A DNA stretch of 64,000 nucleotides from Ophiura sarsii (GCA_035610835.1 CM069450.1:33844971-33908970), one strand, 5' to 3'; positions 60,401 through 62,667 are shown, counted from the first letter of the stretch. The notes: generated by a model not told the origin, from the sequence alone. Program-made: numbers and translations.

Positions 60401-62060
60401 AATAAAAAGGAATACCAAAAATGTTGTTCCTTTGTTGCATTGAATGTGCTGATAGGTGGCCACAGCCCAAGTGTAGCGATGAAAGTGTAGCGATGAGGGG
60501 GTTCTGATTCAAAATGTCAGCAATAATAATTGGACAAAAGCACTTTGGGACTGTGCTTGCATGGTGGAAAGCACTATATGAAGAGCTCTATTACAAAAGG
60601 GATCAACTCCACTATTTGTCGAAATTGAGTTAGGTGCAGAACATAAAAGAGAGTTACGAAATACATCTTTTAAACTTTGTTCTACATCTTTAGCATGTTC
60701 GTGTCAAAAGTTATGGCCCTCGGTAATTTCCGGAAATGTCCGGTAATTTCTTCCAGAAATTTGAATATAAATCACTATTTTGTAAGCCAAAATGGTAGAA
60801 ATATGGTTCTTTTATCATGGTAAAACATTGATAGGAATGTCCATAATGAAATGCCATGAAGAAAACGTAAAGTAATGCGATAATTGTTTTTAAAATTGCA
60901 CACAAACAGGAGTGTTGTTATTTCAAAAAATGTGCCAAATTTTCTAAATTTTCAGTTTTTTCAAGGAAAAACAAAATTTCATAATTTAAAAAGTTGAAGA
61001 GGTATTTGAATGCGGTTTTCTGTTTTCAATGTGATTTGATATAATGTCTTTCAGGTGTACCTTAATTGAAAATAACAATTGTTTAGTAAAGTGTTTTTTG
61101 AAAATTGGTCGAAACATTTATGTTCCAAAAGGCACTAAATCCAATCGTTTCCGAAAATAAAGAATGACATAGGAAATACAGTGAAAATCAAAAAATGAAA
61201 TCAAACCTGTTTTTAAGCTTACACTTTTTATATGGTATCTCTTTCATATGGCAGAAAATTAGCATAATCAAAGAAGTGCAACATCCTTAATTCAAAAAAC
61301 ATTGCTTTTCTCCTATTTCACTTATATGGAGTTGATCCCTTTTCGAACATAGTTCTTCATATGAGAACTGTCTATTATTATTTTTATTCTTTATTAATCG
61401 GTTGGGAGCCTTCATAGTTGACCAGATTAAACCTTAAAATGTGAGAATCTATAATGAAAGAGGCTATATCTAGGTCACAAATTGACATGCTTCAGGGGTT
61501 TGTTGGAATTGGGATACCTGTTTGTAGATGCTAATCAGAAACCAATGCAGTCCCATTAAATTGTGTGTATAAAGTAATATCAGCAGTGTTAACAAAAACT
61601 GTGATTTGTTTTTTCGTATTATTTTTTCGAATTAGAAAAAAAAATGTTTTGAAATGTGTAATTTTTTTTGAAACTTTTACAAAAACCCTGTTCTGTGGGC
61701 CCAATTGATCAATTGTTTTAATTTCGAATTAGAACAACTAATGTTTTGAAATGTTTTGAAATGTTTTGGGGTTTTTTGCAATTTTTACAAAAATTTGAAA
61801 ATTTCAAAAATTGTAGAAATTTGACCAAAACTTTTACAAATTTAGAATGAAAAAAAAACGCTCGGCCAACCGACCATATCTAAGAGGTCTGTTTGCCGCC
61901 TTAAACAAATATTCATTGCCCTTACCTGTTACACGTTGTTCTATGGATATTCTCATGGCAGTGTCATTCAGTAACTCTACATCCACACCATCTATGCGGT
62001 AACCGTTGGCAATCTCCATGCCACTTGTCATGGTTACGTCTCCTGTGAAATATTTGTTCC
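5319..62060 (-). CDS. Large multi-exon gene: Gly-Val-Asp repeat plus EAR-propeller protein (5' partial)
   Basis: Gene-level entry; the exons are listed separately. Twenty-two minus-strand exons with canonical GT/AG borders join with matching codon phase at all 21 junctions. They sum to 4223 bases: 2 bases completing a split codon, then 1406 residues and a stop. The 5' end lies beyond the window. Residues about 1-970 hold roughly 20 copies of a repeat centred on [N/D]G[V/I][D/N], spaced 30-37 residues apart, often preceded by TG...F. Residues about 970-1394 look like EAR (EPTP) repeats, with patterns such as QAIPTFG and VIFASEFEG, as in LGI and TSPEAR proteins, where seven repeats form a beta-propeller. 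Many N-x-S/T sites and no visible membrane segment suggest an extracellular protein. The repeat family is not one I recognise, so no function is assigned. An LRR-GPCR gene sits in one intron. Exon structure is strongly supported; the EAR call is good; the role is unknown. Confidence 0.82.
5726..6030. mobile_element. MITE of the TAGGC-ended group, duplicate
   Basis: Copy of 558-862 within the tandem duplication. It has the same inverted ends, with one T-to-G change in an internal T tract. Confidence 0.75.
6036..6373 (+). mobile_element. LINE 3' fragment, duplicate copy
   Basis: Second copy of the 868-1205 LINE tail, carried along in the 5.17-kb tandem duplication, with the same ORF2 C-terminal motifs and GGTAAAA tail. 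Confidence 0.85.
6539..8017. mobile_element. Nested inverted-repeat elements, duplicate
   Basis: Second copy of the nest at 1371-2846. It carries an extra CAA near 7712 relative to the left copy, which keeps both overlapping open frames intact. Confidence 0.65.
8060..8215 (-). CDS. Exon 21 (tandem copy a), last EAR unit
   Basis: 156 bases, symmetric phase 1, acceptor TTCTCTCCAG, donor GTAAG. It encodes residues about 1342-1393, hydrophobic and beta-like (RILIAVMVYRE, LILEVIIEG), fitting the closing EAR unit. An identical copy lies 5171 bp to the left in the tandem duplication (2889-3044). Confidence 0.72.
9316..10292. other. Intron with tRNA-like SINE head and a diverged foldback element
   Basis: 9340-9415 resembles a decayed tRNA-derived SINE head, with an A-box-like TGGTGTTGTGGTC and a B-box-like GGGCTCAATCC. 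About 9495-10040 has weak inverted ends (AGTTAAAGAGATCC and GGTCAGGATCC-like GTGCCCCTTTAAGG) related to the element at 16833-17226. Nothing coding is seen. Confidence 0.45.
10293..10483 (-). CDS. Exon 20, EAR repeats
   Basis: 191 bases, phase 2 in and phase 1 out, acceptor TTATTGATACAG, donor GTAAGTAAG. The distal AG was chosen: the nearer ACAACAG would put the exon out of frame with a stop. It encodes residues about 1278-1341, with SLGQFLINGQSFLVVLD, then VYKFNGIRFFEKV. Confidence 0.78.
10484..11271. other. Intron with dispersed repeat (intact copy)
   Basis: A/T- and G-rich tracts at 10560-10880. Positions 10875-11080 are a dispersed repeat whose second copy (16645-17560) is split by a 710-bp insertion. 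A long C run lies at 11239-11256. Confidence 0.55.
11272..13099. repeat. Half-exon array: about eleven copies of the 3' part of exon 19 with its splice donor
   Basis: Units of about 145-150 bp (some truncated) each contain the sequence encoding the YVIFASEFEG part of exon 19, the GTAAGTATATGG donor and a C-rich intronic stretch. Donor copies lie near 11285, 11739, 11884, 12109, 12255, 12357, 12501, 12644, 12796 and 12946. None has the exon 5' half or an acceptor. One unit is split by a hAT-type MITE. Confidence 0.93.
11384..11692. mobile_element. hAT-type MITE with 8-bp target duplication
   Basis: 309 bp with terminal inverted repeats starting CAGGGGTTCTCAACCT and ending in their reverse complement. 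It is flanked on both sides by CTCCACAC (11376-11383 and 11693-11700). The 8-bp duplication and the CAGGG start are typical of hAT elements. It sits inside an array unit, so it is younger than the array expansion. Confidence 0.9.
13100..13362 (-). CDS. Exon 19, EAR repeats; source of the 11.3-13.1 kb array
   Basis: 263 bases, phase 0 in and phase 2 out, acceptor CATGAAAG, donor GTAAGTATATGG. It encodes residues 1191-1277: HFLVNDILHLAIVNH, then FAQLDTVVTSAG and YVIFASEFEG, the clearest EAR signature in the window (compare LVVANSFDG in LGI proteins). Its 3' half with splice donor is present in about eleven further truncated copies downstream. Confidence 0.83.
13536..13867. mobile_element. MITE of the TAGGC-ended group (TGTTGTCCTC type)
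   Basis: Ends TAAGGC plus A tract, then AATGTTGTCCTCCAC; the other end is the inverted form reaching TTGGCCTAAG. It shares AATCTGACGAGCGGGCGG and AGCGGAAGCTCAAAGTTCAG with the copy at 29314-29661. Non-coding. Confidence 0.8.
14612..14901 (-). CDS. Exon 18, EAR repeats
   Basis: 290 bases, phase 1 in and phase 0 out, acceptor TTCTACCTATAG, donor GTACAG. It encodes residues about 1094-1190. It contains LFLFQQLPCIATT and FYFKQAIPTFG, both good EAR unit starts (F-x-x-x-Q-x-[IL]-P-T-x-G), and several N-glycosylation sites. Confidence 0.78.
14955..15328. mobile_element. MITE of the TAGGC-ended group (TTGTTTCCAGT type)
   Basis: Ends CAGGCAAAAAAACG with inner AAGTTTGTTTCCAGT, and the reverse at ACTGGAAACAAAC through TTTAGCCT. 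The interior (GATGGCGCC, ATGTTGGACACAATTTCGAC) recurs inverted at 36661-37035. It begins 54 bp upstream (in gene direction) of exon 18. Confidence 0.75.
16108..16282 (-). CDS. Exon 17, EAR repeats
   Basis: 175 bases, phase 0 in and phase 1 out, acceptor TGCTTATAG, donor GTAGGC. It encodes residues 1036-1093, with DIDTFVLEDRLFMVIGS, resembling the strand-loop-strand of an EAR unit (D-x-x-F-x-[IV]...LF[LM]V[IV]). Confidence 0.76.
16645..17560. repeat. Dispersed repeat, interrupted copy
   Basis: 16645-16755 and 17468-17560 together match 10875-11080 (shared GTGACTTCCAATTAT, CCAAACAG, AAATTTG.CACAAAAC). The middle 710 bp is an insertion containing the element at 16833-17226. Part of the exon 17-16 intron, with nothing coding. 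Confidence 0.7.
16833..17226. mobile_element. Inverted-repeat element inserted in a dispersed repeat
   Basis: Ends AAGCTTAAAGGGGCATTGAG and the reverse CTCAATGCCCCTTTAAGCTT. It lies within the 16752-17467 segment that is absent from the related copy at 10875-11080. A 20-bp-plus G run follows at about 17336-17368. Confidence 0.75.
17826..18022 (-). CDS. Exon 16, start of EAR propeller
   Basis: 197 bases, phase 1 in and phase 0 out. The acceptor is CATCACGCAG at 18023-18024. A second AG nearer the obvious reading frame (TCTTGCAG) was rejected because its phase does not fit exon 15. It encodes residues about 970-1035. The QAIPTLG motif and VYYWN match the EAR pattern of LGI/TSPEAR propellers. 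Confidence 0.75.
18100..18360. repeat. Dispersed repeat also present near 40 kb
   Basis: Shares CAGGAAGTGTCACTTTATACATG, GGCCCTTGAACATGTTTAG and TTTTGACAG blocks with 39990-40080 and 40387-40540. The two blocks are partly inverted relative to each other. Class not identified. Confidence 0.6.
18352..19180. repeat. Diverged partial copies of exon 15 with donor flank
   Basis: 18352-18480 and 19010-19180 resemble the 3' half of exon 15 and its intron flank: AATCGTGGATAAGTGTGG, GACCCAGGGTCA, ATATCTTGCACTCCTTT. The donor and reading frame are decayed, so they are not usable exons. Between them lie CCAGCC/GGGCG-rich short repeats (18640-18830). Confidence 0.7.
19502..19712 (-). CDS. Exon 15, linker between repeat region and EAR domain
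   Basis: 211 bases, phase 0 in and phase 1 out, acceptor CTCTCTTACAG, donor GTAAGTTAT. It encodes residues 900-969. It opens with a last VITG motif, then a divergent LLYGVRVPDL core and a polar, probably helical stretch ending KEAQD. Diverged partial copies of its 3' half with donor flank lie downstream (18352-18480 and 19010-19180). Confidence 0.78.
20952..21197. mobile_element. piggyBac-like MITE (TTAA-flanked), full length
   Basis: 246 bp bounded by TTAA at both ends, with inverted termini TTAACACTTTC.ACGCGGC. The internal GTCTGCAGACGAC-type palindrome and AAACATGCCTA recur in five other copies in the window. TTAA target sites are typical of piggyBac. No ORF. Confidence 0.75.
21760..21934 (-). 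CDS. Exon 14, large repeat/EAR gene
   Basis: 175 bases, phase 2 in and phase 0 out, acceptor TTATCTTAG, donor GTGAGTATAT. It encodes residues about 841-899, including TVTGHKSF and YINGIDVVEL. This is the last exon in which the repeat pattern is clear. Confidence 0.8.
22338..22995. mobile_element. Mariner-type foldback element
   Basis: Begins TACAGGGTGAGTCAAAAAG and ends with its reverse complement ACTCACCCTGTA. Arms of at least 140 bp (22338-22476 and 22862-22995) are nearly identical. TA borders and the CAGGGTG start fit non-autonomous mariner/Tc1 elements. The interior does not encode a transposase. Confidence 0.85.
23140..23470. repeat. Cluster of palindromic AATAACATCGTAAGTG motifs
   Basis: Several copies of AGTGCAATAACAT and TTACGATGTTATTGCACT occur as short inverted pairs (around 23277, 23340-23380 and 23400-23450). 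Probably decayed foldback ends. 23521-23600 shows an AAGTGCTTTTCC...AAAGCGCTGTACA pair common in SINE-like tails. Confidence 0.5.
23762..24023 (-). CDS. Exon 13, large repeat/EAR gene
   Basis: 262 bases, phase 1 in and phase 2 out, acceptor TCTTTCTAG, donor GTGAGTATT. It encodes residues about 754-840, with LVDGIDVRNN, VTGKKTF and LVDGVDISEW. The GTGAGT donor rather than the overlapping upstream GTGTGA was chosen because it alone matches the phase of the next exon. Confidence 0.8.
24074..24787. mobile_element. Inverted-repeat element, 0.7 kb
   Basis: Ends CTATAGTTAAATCGGTCCCA and, inverted, GGAACTCACTGATGAACTATAG. The same terminus occurs near 1373 and 1605. It contains diverged A-rich and TTTTTGCACA sequence and no real ORF. 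Confidence 0.65.
24788..26021. other. Intron, AT-rich
   Basis: No gene seen. It holds a C run (25121-25141), a long T-rich tract (25180-25240) and otherwise unique AT-rich sequence up to exon 12. Confidence 0.5.
26022..26298 (-). CDS. Exon 12, large repeat/EAR gene
   Basis: 277 bases, phase 0 in and phase 1 out, acceptor CTATACTAG, donor GTAGGG. It encodes residues 662-753, with TLDGVDLVHL and YINGIDLGEF. The 5' edge of this exon with its acceptor is repeated in an eight-unit array immediately upstream (26299-27620), so this gene copy is the left-most and only complete member of the array. Confidence 0.83.
26299..27620. repeat. Half-exon array: about eight copies of the 5' edge of exon 12 with its acceptor
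   Basis: Units of about 150 bp contain the start of exon 12 (encoding YYNGTLDGVDLVHLNQ) and its upstream intron (AAAGAGGGTAGAAGGTATTC). Core copies lie near 26389, 26628, 26783, 26931, 27084, 27239, 27393 and 27535. They hold acceptor-like borders but no exon 3' half or donor, and their frames are decayed. Confidence 0.92.
28049..28206 (-). CDS. Exon 11, large repeat/EAR gene
   Basis: 158 bases, phase 1 in and phase 0 out, acceptor AATCTTACAG, donor GTAAGTGC. It encodes residues about 609-661, with LVDGVNVTHL as a well-preserved repeat core including an N-x-T glycosylation site. Confidence 0.8.
28285..28724. mobile_element. piggyBac-like MITE with about 190-bp internal insertion
   Basis: Same termini and body as 20952-21197, but interrupted near 28434-28620 by unrelated sequence. 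The right end is degenerate (AAAGTATTTATAA). Confidence 0.7.
29314..29661. mobile_element. MITE of the TAGGC-ended group (TGTTGTCCTC type), second copy
   Basis: Same architecture and internal sequence as 13536-13867, with ends TTAGGCAAAAC and inner AATGTTGTCCTCCAC. Non-coding. Confidence 0.8.
29818..29977 (-). CDS. Exon 10, large repeat/EAR gene
   Basis: 160 bases, phase 0 in and phase 1 out, acceptor TTCTCTACAG, donor GTAAAG. It encodes residues 556-608, with ITGAKTL, TVCGIDISAL and TITGHKMF. The alternation of TG..(T)F and G(I/V)D motifs follows the family pattern. Confidence 0.8.
30441..30901. mobile_element. Inverted-repeat element abutting exon 9 donor
   Basis: Ends ATATGTGATGCGATCTG and the mirror CAGATCGCATCACATAT, inner AAAACCCG/CGGGTTTT. 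About 460 bp, no ORF. The right end is 13 bp from the exon 9 splice border. Confidence 0.8.
30915..31018 (-). CDS. Exon 9, large repeat/EAR gene
   Basis: 104 bases, phase 1 in and phase 0 out, acceptor TTGTTTTTCAG, donor GTAAGTATT. It encodes residues about 521-555 with a divergent core, VIDSVNISRE. A 460-bp inverted-repeat element (30441-30901) begins about 13 bases past the splice donor. Confidence 0.78.
31147..31432. mobile_element. MITE of the TAGGC-ended group (TTTGTCTCAAATGAC type)
   Basis: Inverted ends TAGGCC plus A tract and GTTTGTCTCAAATGAC, with the mirror at 31400-31432. The interior is homopurine/homopyrimidine-rich with GCGGGCGG. It lies between exons 9 and 8. Confidence 0.8.
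31539..31739 (-). CDS. Exon 8, large repeat/EAR gene
   Basis: 201 bases, symmetric phase 1, acceptor TTTATCAG, donor GTATG. It encodes residues about 454-520 with TLDGVDFDSL near the start and a degenerate second core (NINGYNLLG). It lies about 0.5 kb 3' of the next-upstream exon, in the compact 28-33 kb exon cluster. Confidence 0.82.
32285..32488 (-). CDS. Exon 7, large repeat/EAR gene
   Basis: 204 bases, symmetric phase 1, acceptor CCACCTGCAG, donor GTGAGTAG. It encodes residues about 386-453. It shows the repeat most clearly: a YVSGTKTF stretch, then LISGINISEL, then HVVTGEKTF, giving a period near 68 residues when the TG...TF and DG..D motifs are counted together. Confidence 0.83.
32664..32706. 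repeat. Fragment copy of exon 6 3' edge
   Basis: TGACTTATGTAGCATATTGAGG resembles the exon 6 end (TGACTTCTGTAGCGTATTGAGG at 33106). It lies about 440 bp downstream of exon 6 on the minus strand. Not functional. Confidence 0.7.
33105..33281 (-). CDS. Exon 6, large repeat/EAR gene
   Basis: 177 bases, symmetric phase 1, acceptor CTATCCATAG, donor GTAGGAA. It encodes residues about 327-385: VDLDDIV completes the previous core, and LLNGVNVSDL is a second. A diverged copy of its last 40 bases with donor flank sits about 430 bp downstream (32664-32706). Confidence 0.82.
33315..33725. repeat. Foldback sequences and a 46-bp tandem pair
   Basis: TATAACGCATGAAAATATT at 33322 is mirrored at 33575-33595, and TTTAATGATC...GAAATGGT at 33606 is mirrored at 33692-33718. 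Between them GGTCAATAGTACATTTTGATGG occurs twice in tandem (33418-33495). Probably a nested MITE. Confidence 0.65.
33726..34444. other. Intron, no recognised feature
   Basis: AT-rich intron sequence. A lone TTAGGCAAAAAAAAGAAG near 33811 and GGGTCGGTCGCGAGGG near 34321 look like ends of a decayed TAGGC-group element. Nothing coding. Confidence 0.45.
34445..34632. mobile_element. piggyBac-like MITE, truncated
   Basis: Left end AACACTTTCCATGCGGCAGG and the body to AGATAGACTTTGAAAG. The right terminus is missing. Confidence 0.7.
34822..34925. mobile_element. piggyBac-like MITE end fragment, inverted
   Basis: Starts TTAACACTTTCCACACGGC and matches the reverse complement of the other end of the family for about 90 bp. 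The remainder is absent. Confidence 0.65.
35567..35864 (-). CDS. Exon 5, large repeat/EAR gene
   Basis: 298 bases, phase 0 in and phase 1 out, acceptor TTACCTTGCAG, donor GTAAGG. It encodes residues 228-326 with YVNGINLQNF and a terminal LIDG that completes a repeat core in the next exon. One of the longest exons, carrying nearly three repeat units. It is isolated by a 10.7-kb intron on its 5' side. Confidence 0.82.
36661..37035. mobile_element. MITE of the TAGGC-ended group (TTGTTTCCAGT type), inverted copy
   Basis: Ends TAAGGCCAACC with inner AAGTTTGTTTCCAGTAG, right end at CTACTGGAAAC. The interior is related in reverse to 14955-15328. Non-coding. Confidence 0.7.
37811..37910. repeat. 100-bp foldback MITE-like hairpin
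   Basis: TAATTCTGTTATACCC and its inverse GGGTATAACAGAATTA border a short interior. It lies about 200 bp upstream of the transposase remnant; a relation is not shown. Confidence 0.6.
38122..39269 (+). pseudogene. DD82E (Sailor-type) IS630-Tc1-mariner transposase remnant
   Basis: A likely start at 38122 (MAPNKT, followed by an in-frame stop), then pieces in different frames: 38156-38452 (helix-turn-helix region, TGLGRSRIQRILKRS), 38577-38762 (first catalytic Asp in LDETW), a frame-shifted stretch to 38850, and 38856-39269 (second Asp in MDNASYH, Glu in LNPEELIW). Counting between the second Asp and the Glu gives 82 residues. As I recall, this is the DD82E signature described as Sailor within the IS630-Tc1-mariner group. 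At least two stops and two frameshifts make it dead. Terminal repeats were not found; the piggyBac-like end at 39480 is unrelated. Confidence 0.8.
39388..39480. mobile_element. piggyBac-like MITE end fragment, inverted
   Basis: Matches the reverse complement of the family left end and finishes at AAAGTGTTAA. It lies 120 bp past the transposase remnant but belongs to another family. Confidence 0.65.
40091..40386. mobile_element. MITE of the TAGGC-ended group (TTTGTCTCAAAGCTC type)
   Basis: Ends TTAGGCTATATTAAAAAAAT with inner TTTTGTCTCAAAGCTC, and the mirror GAGCTTTGAGAACAAAAG to ATATAGCC. It is inserted in a copy of another dispersed repeat (39930-40540). Confidence 0.75.
41540..41860. repeat. 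Dispersed repeat, left copy (pair with 45535-45850)
   Basis: TTAATGAACTAAGTTGGCATA, CCAAACAATCCAC, AATAAAGTAATGTGGCATAACC and similar blocks recur in the same order at 45535-45850. The two copies flank the Helitron-like element. Confidence 0.7.
42731..42961. repeat. Two-copy 118-bp tandem repeat with C and CA tracts
   Basis: GCTGGTCATGAAGCTATGGG...CTTATTATACAGCGG occurs twice. Each copy holds a C run followed by (CA)n. Long proline-rich ORFs here are artefacts of these tracts. Confidence 0.9.
43028..43150. repeat. 120-bp foldback MITE (GGTGCGTTCATAC ends)
   Basis: GGTGCGTTCATACTCCCGTCG is mirrored by CGACGGTAGTATGAACACGCC, with inner CATCGACGTCG arms. The start resembles hAT-like MITEs. No target duplication was verified. 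Confidence 0.7.
43240..45125. repeat. Degenerate minisatellite, GGGCACCTG..TACCTGGATTATTAA type
   Basis: For about 1.9 kb, loose copies of a roughly 25-45-bp unit recur (AAGGGCACCTG, GGTACCTGGAT, GTATCTGGATTA). They are heavily diverged. It makes up most of the interior of the Helitron-like element. Confidence 0.75.
45535..45850. repeat. Dispersed repeat, right copy
   Basis: Counterpart of 41540-41860. A (TA)n tract (45480-45512) precedes it. Confidence 0.7.
46505..46542 (+). mobile_element. Helitron-like 3' terminus next to exon 4
   Basis: Palindrome CTAGTGGGGACCCGAG / GGGTTACCCGCTAG ending in CTAG followed by T, like the end at 45234. The 5' end of this element was not found. It lies seven bases from exon 4. 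Confidence 0.5.
46550..46710 (-). CDS. Exon 4, large repeat/EAR gene
   Basis: 161 bases, phase 1 in and phase 0 out, acceptor TCTACAG, donor GTAAGTA. It encodes residues about 174-227, including TVEGLINGVNLTGL. It follows the intron that hosts the LRR-GPCR. The donor is followed only seven bases later by the palindromic, CTAG-ending terminus of a Helitron-like element (46505-46542), so the element nearly abuts the splice site. Confidence 0.8.
46711..47967. other. Intron, no recognised gene
   Basis: AT-rich sequence with a GGGCGGGCGGG/TTTGTTTG patch (47667-47706) and T tracts near 47850-47900. Nothing coding supported. Confidence 0.45.
47968..48206. mobile_element. piggyBac-like MITE, near full length
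   Basis: Left end ACTCTTTCCATGCGGTAGG, right end GCCATGTGGAAAGTG, body as in 20952-21197. The TTAA flanks have decayed. Confidence 0.7.
48335..49474. mobile_element. 1.1-kb element of the TAGGC-ended group (TTGTTGTGTTGCCCTC type)
   Basis: Ends TTAGGCCTAAAAAAATTAAT with inner TGTTGTGTTGCCCTC, and the mirror GGGCAATACAACAATTAA to TAGGCCTTAG. The longest member seen after the nest at 1806. A long T run sits near 48405-48434. No convincing ORF. Confidence 0.75.
49475..50201. other. Intron, no recognised feature
   Basis: AT-rich unique sequence between the 1.1-kb MITE and the hairpin downstream of the GPCR. No gene seen. Confidence 0.45.
50202..50957. repeat. 750-bp imperfect hairpin (foldback element) just 3' of the GPCR
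   Basis: The left arm (about 50202-50570) and right arm (about 50590-50957) are imperfect reverse complements over roughly 365 bp, for example TATAGTTGATGGC at 50235 against GCCATCAACTATA at 50911. The element ends about 90 bp from the GPCR stop codon, so it may lie in its 3' UTR. It looks like a foldback MITE. No coding capacity is seen. Confidence 0.75.
51049..53739 (-). CDS. Intronless LRR-containing GPCR, relaxin-receptor/LGR-like
   Basis: 896 residues in one open frame. A hydrophobic signal peptide (about 1-27) is followed by a cysteine-rich N-cap (about 33-70), then about 16 leucine-rich repeats (about 105-510). Most repeats carry a near-identical IVELHPQQF unit, a sign of recent internal duplication or homogenisation. 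A cysteine hinge (CCFIESANC) leads to seven membrane segments from about residue 571. GPCR landmarks are NLSLSDLVMGLY in TM2, a TM3 end reading IDRF in place of DRY/ERW, CWLPI in TM6 and NSAINPFLYT in TM7. These fit the glycoprotein-hormone/relaxin receptor group. No LDLa module is present, unlike vertebrate RXFP1/2. The ligand is unknown; coupling through G proteins at the plasma membrane is inferred. The gene sits on the same strand inside an intron of the EAR gene, and its single exon suggests retroposition origin or a lineage-specific expansion. Confidence 0.93.
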   Translation of the reverse strand: MGPLSLFLILCIINACILLANISVVCGEYDQLINCTVGCQVQSFEMITTMSRQFRCQSKCLCILGNRNVTITCPGGTSSVQVLYPQDVEGLSWNDTGLHAIEWNAFMDQPELSDMTALYLSFNGISKLEPKQFDGLTRLKRLSLEKNNIVELHPQLFQRLHYLEELHLSYNDIVELHPQQFYTLARLWLLHMSDNKIVALHPQLFRGLFSLGLDRLSLGSNSIAALHPQQFDGLRSLWVLLLYHNSIIELHPEQFDKLANLYILDMSHNIIVELHPLQFEKLVNLYILDLSHNSIVKLHLQQFERIRSVQNVYLSSNDIVDLHPQQFEKLINLRSLDLSNNNILELHLKQFITHINLRGIRLFSNNIVELHPRLFEGQSNLGALYLSNNNIVELHPRLFEDLNGLKQLFLSNNQIKTISPHVLLHLPKLELLDLSHNKLLSFQLSTATQFNDLLYLSLSHNKLSDFTHGIFMSMTNLKYIDLSENNLNVFYSMMYFQNNSLAFLDIVDMRSNILQRVNYKSFQGFHNATKILVDNAATCCFIESANCTATIPPSQFLTCGRLLSNQIQRTLMWILGIFAVMSNVCVLCYRCRQNQGRNKIQLFLISNLSLSDLVMGLYMLMIASADLYYQNYFPSEAWRSSITCKVAGSLSMLSSEASVFFVTLLSIDRFMGIRYMYSNKRLRTKSARVVIALLWAFAIVLSITSTILSEINPELYDNSEVCTGLPLSRSNTIKTEYWQYDNLGLYDQERNKIILNITRDTVIGTKPGVYYGIAIFSIINLFSIWIILFCYVGIFITVRQTAKQAGRNQNQKEELRMAIKMGLIVLTDMMCWLPIIILSVLVQTGRHTVTPHVYTWIVTVVLPINSAINPFLYTLATLIFDFIQKDNSRSNVIALK
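53930..54895. repeat. Six-unit satellite rich in DR1-type AGGTCA sites, 5' of the GPCR
   Basis: Six units of about 155-177 bp start near 53931, 54108, 54275, 54430, 54598 and 54764. On the minus strand each carries AGGTCAAAGGTCA, a perfect direct repeat of AGGTCA with one-base spacing, usually twice (units 1 and 2 vary one copy), plus a further AGGTCA-like half site. That spacing is the consensus bound by RXR/HNF4/COUP-type nuclear receptors. The array is 0.2-1.15 kb upstream of the GPCR start codon. Binding is inferred, and the same motif could simply belong to a widespread satellite. Confidence 0.8.
54896..57129. other. Intron upstream of the GPCR, mostly unique
   Basis: Short repeats AAAAGTGTATACCAAATTGT (54900-54960) and ACACACAGACTAC (54963-55000). 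TATACAGGGTGTAACATAAG at 55877 looks like one end of a mariner-type MITE. No coding region supported. Confidence 0.5.
57130..57419. repeat. Two truncated copies of exon 3 3' part with donor
   Basis: 57294-57352 and 57148-57228 repeat exon 3 sequence (GTAACATACACAGC...CATTGTTATA), and CAACCCATTTATCG.ATATATTAC donor flanks recur. Each copy lacks the exon 5' end. On the minus strand they still read in part (LVDGVSITML) but with frame breaks. Confidence 0.88.
57420..57602 (-). CDS. Exon 3, large repeat/EAR gene
   Basis: 183 bases, phase 1 to phase 1, acceptor TTTTTTGCAG, donor GTAATATATACG. It encodes residues about 113-173, including GLDIMLLSGN and LVDGVNITML, two repeat cores. The 3' half of this exon plus its donor flank is repeated as two truncated, diverged copies immediately downstream on the minus strand (57130-57419). 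Confidence 0.8.
57603..59616. other. Intron, no gene seen
   Basis: AT-rich. Two inverted blocks, GAGCTATATTAAACAAATTTAAGATTTGATTTGAC (58687) and GTCAAATCAAATCTTAAATTTGTTT (58858), mark a foldback element of about 200 bp. Nothing else recognised. Confidence 0.55.
59617..60240. repeat. 115-bp direct repeat flanking exon 2
   Basis: 59617-59733 and 60124-60240 are about 90% alike (CATTGTGCATTAAACT, GATCAAATCACATTGTTTTTG, TTTGATGCACATCAGTTCACAT). They lie on either side of exon 2, 507 bp apart. Confidence 0.9.
59791..59994 (-). CDS. Exon 2, large repeat/EAR gene
   Basis: 204 bases, phase 1 to phase 1, acceptor CTGCTGCAG, donor GTATGG. It encodes residues about 45-112, with HLHVDGDINTL and DTIDGIRCQ marking two repeat cores and two cysteines near the end. 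A direct repeat of about 115 bp flanks the exon in the introns (59617-59733 and 60124-60240). Confidence 0.78.
60241..61925. other. Intron, no gene seen
   Basis: AT-rich with A/T homopolymer blocks. A weak CACTTTGGGACTGTGCTTG...AAAGCACTATATGAAG (60540-60582) resembles a SINE tail. Repeated GTTTTGAAATGTTTTG near 61740-61770. Confidence 0.45.
61926..62060 (-). CDS. Exon 1 of visible part, large repeat/EAR gene
   Basis: 135 bases, phase 1 at both ends. The acceptor reads CTTACAG and the donor GTAAGG. It encodes visible residues 1-44, including a TG-x-x-YFTGD stretch followed by YRIDGVDVELL, one copy of the recurring Gly-Val-Asp repeat. Because it opens in phase 1, at least one further exon must lie to the right, outside the window. 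Confidence 0.8.
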
Positions 62061-62221
62061 CTGTAAGGAAGATAATGGGTATTTTCATTGAGGGTTTTGT
62101 TACTGCTGCGTTGCCAGGGTTTTTATAGTGTGGGACAAAATTGGTATTATAATAAGCAAATTGAACAAAGTTGCAATGAAAATGTGTCATTAAACCATCC
62201 CATACAATTTTCATAAGATCT

Positions 62222-62667
62222 GCATGCTTATTACCAATAGCTACAGTAGAATCAGTACTTCTCTATGGATGTGACGCATGGATAGTCCCCCCAAAGCTTG
62301 ATAAACAGCTGGACAGATGTTACACTAGAATGCTTATAAGGACCATCTTCAACATCAACATCAACTGGCGACAACATATGTGACAAATGAAGACCTGTAC
62401 ACTGATGGGATCTAACTAAAGTCCCGGATACAATCAGAGACCGTAGAGCAAGATTTGCTAGACACTGCTTTAGAGGGTCCAATGAGCCTGTTTCCAAACT
62501 CATACACTTGATTCCAAAACATGGAGCAAGAAAGCATGGAGGACCAGCCCTAATGTACATTGACCTACTAAAACATGACACAGGATTGAAGGTAGAAGAG
62601 CTCAAGGTAACAATGTTGGAGAGGAAGATTTGGAGGTGCATCATGGTTCGGGAAAATCACTCGACCT
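62222..62667 (+). mobile_element. LINE fragment (reverse-transcriptase C-terminus), decayed
   Basis: Translation in shifting frames gives the LINE ORF2 C-terminal pattern: VESVLLYGCDAW, KLDKQLDRCYTRML, INWRQHM, then IRDRRARFA.HC, HGGPALMYIDLLKHDTGL. Stops and frame changes show it is dead. It lies upstream of the first visible exon on the opposite strand. Confidence 0.8.
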
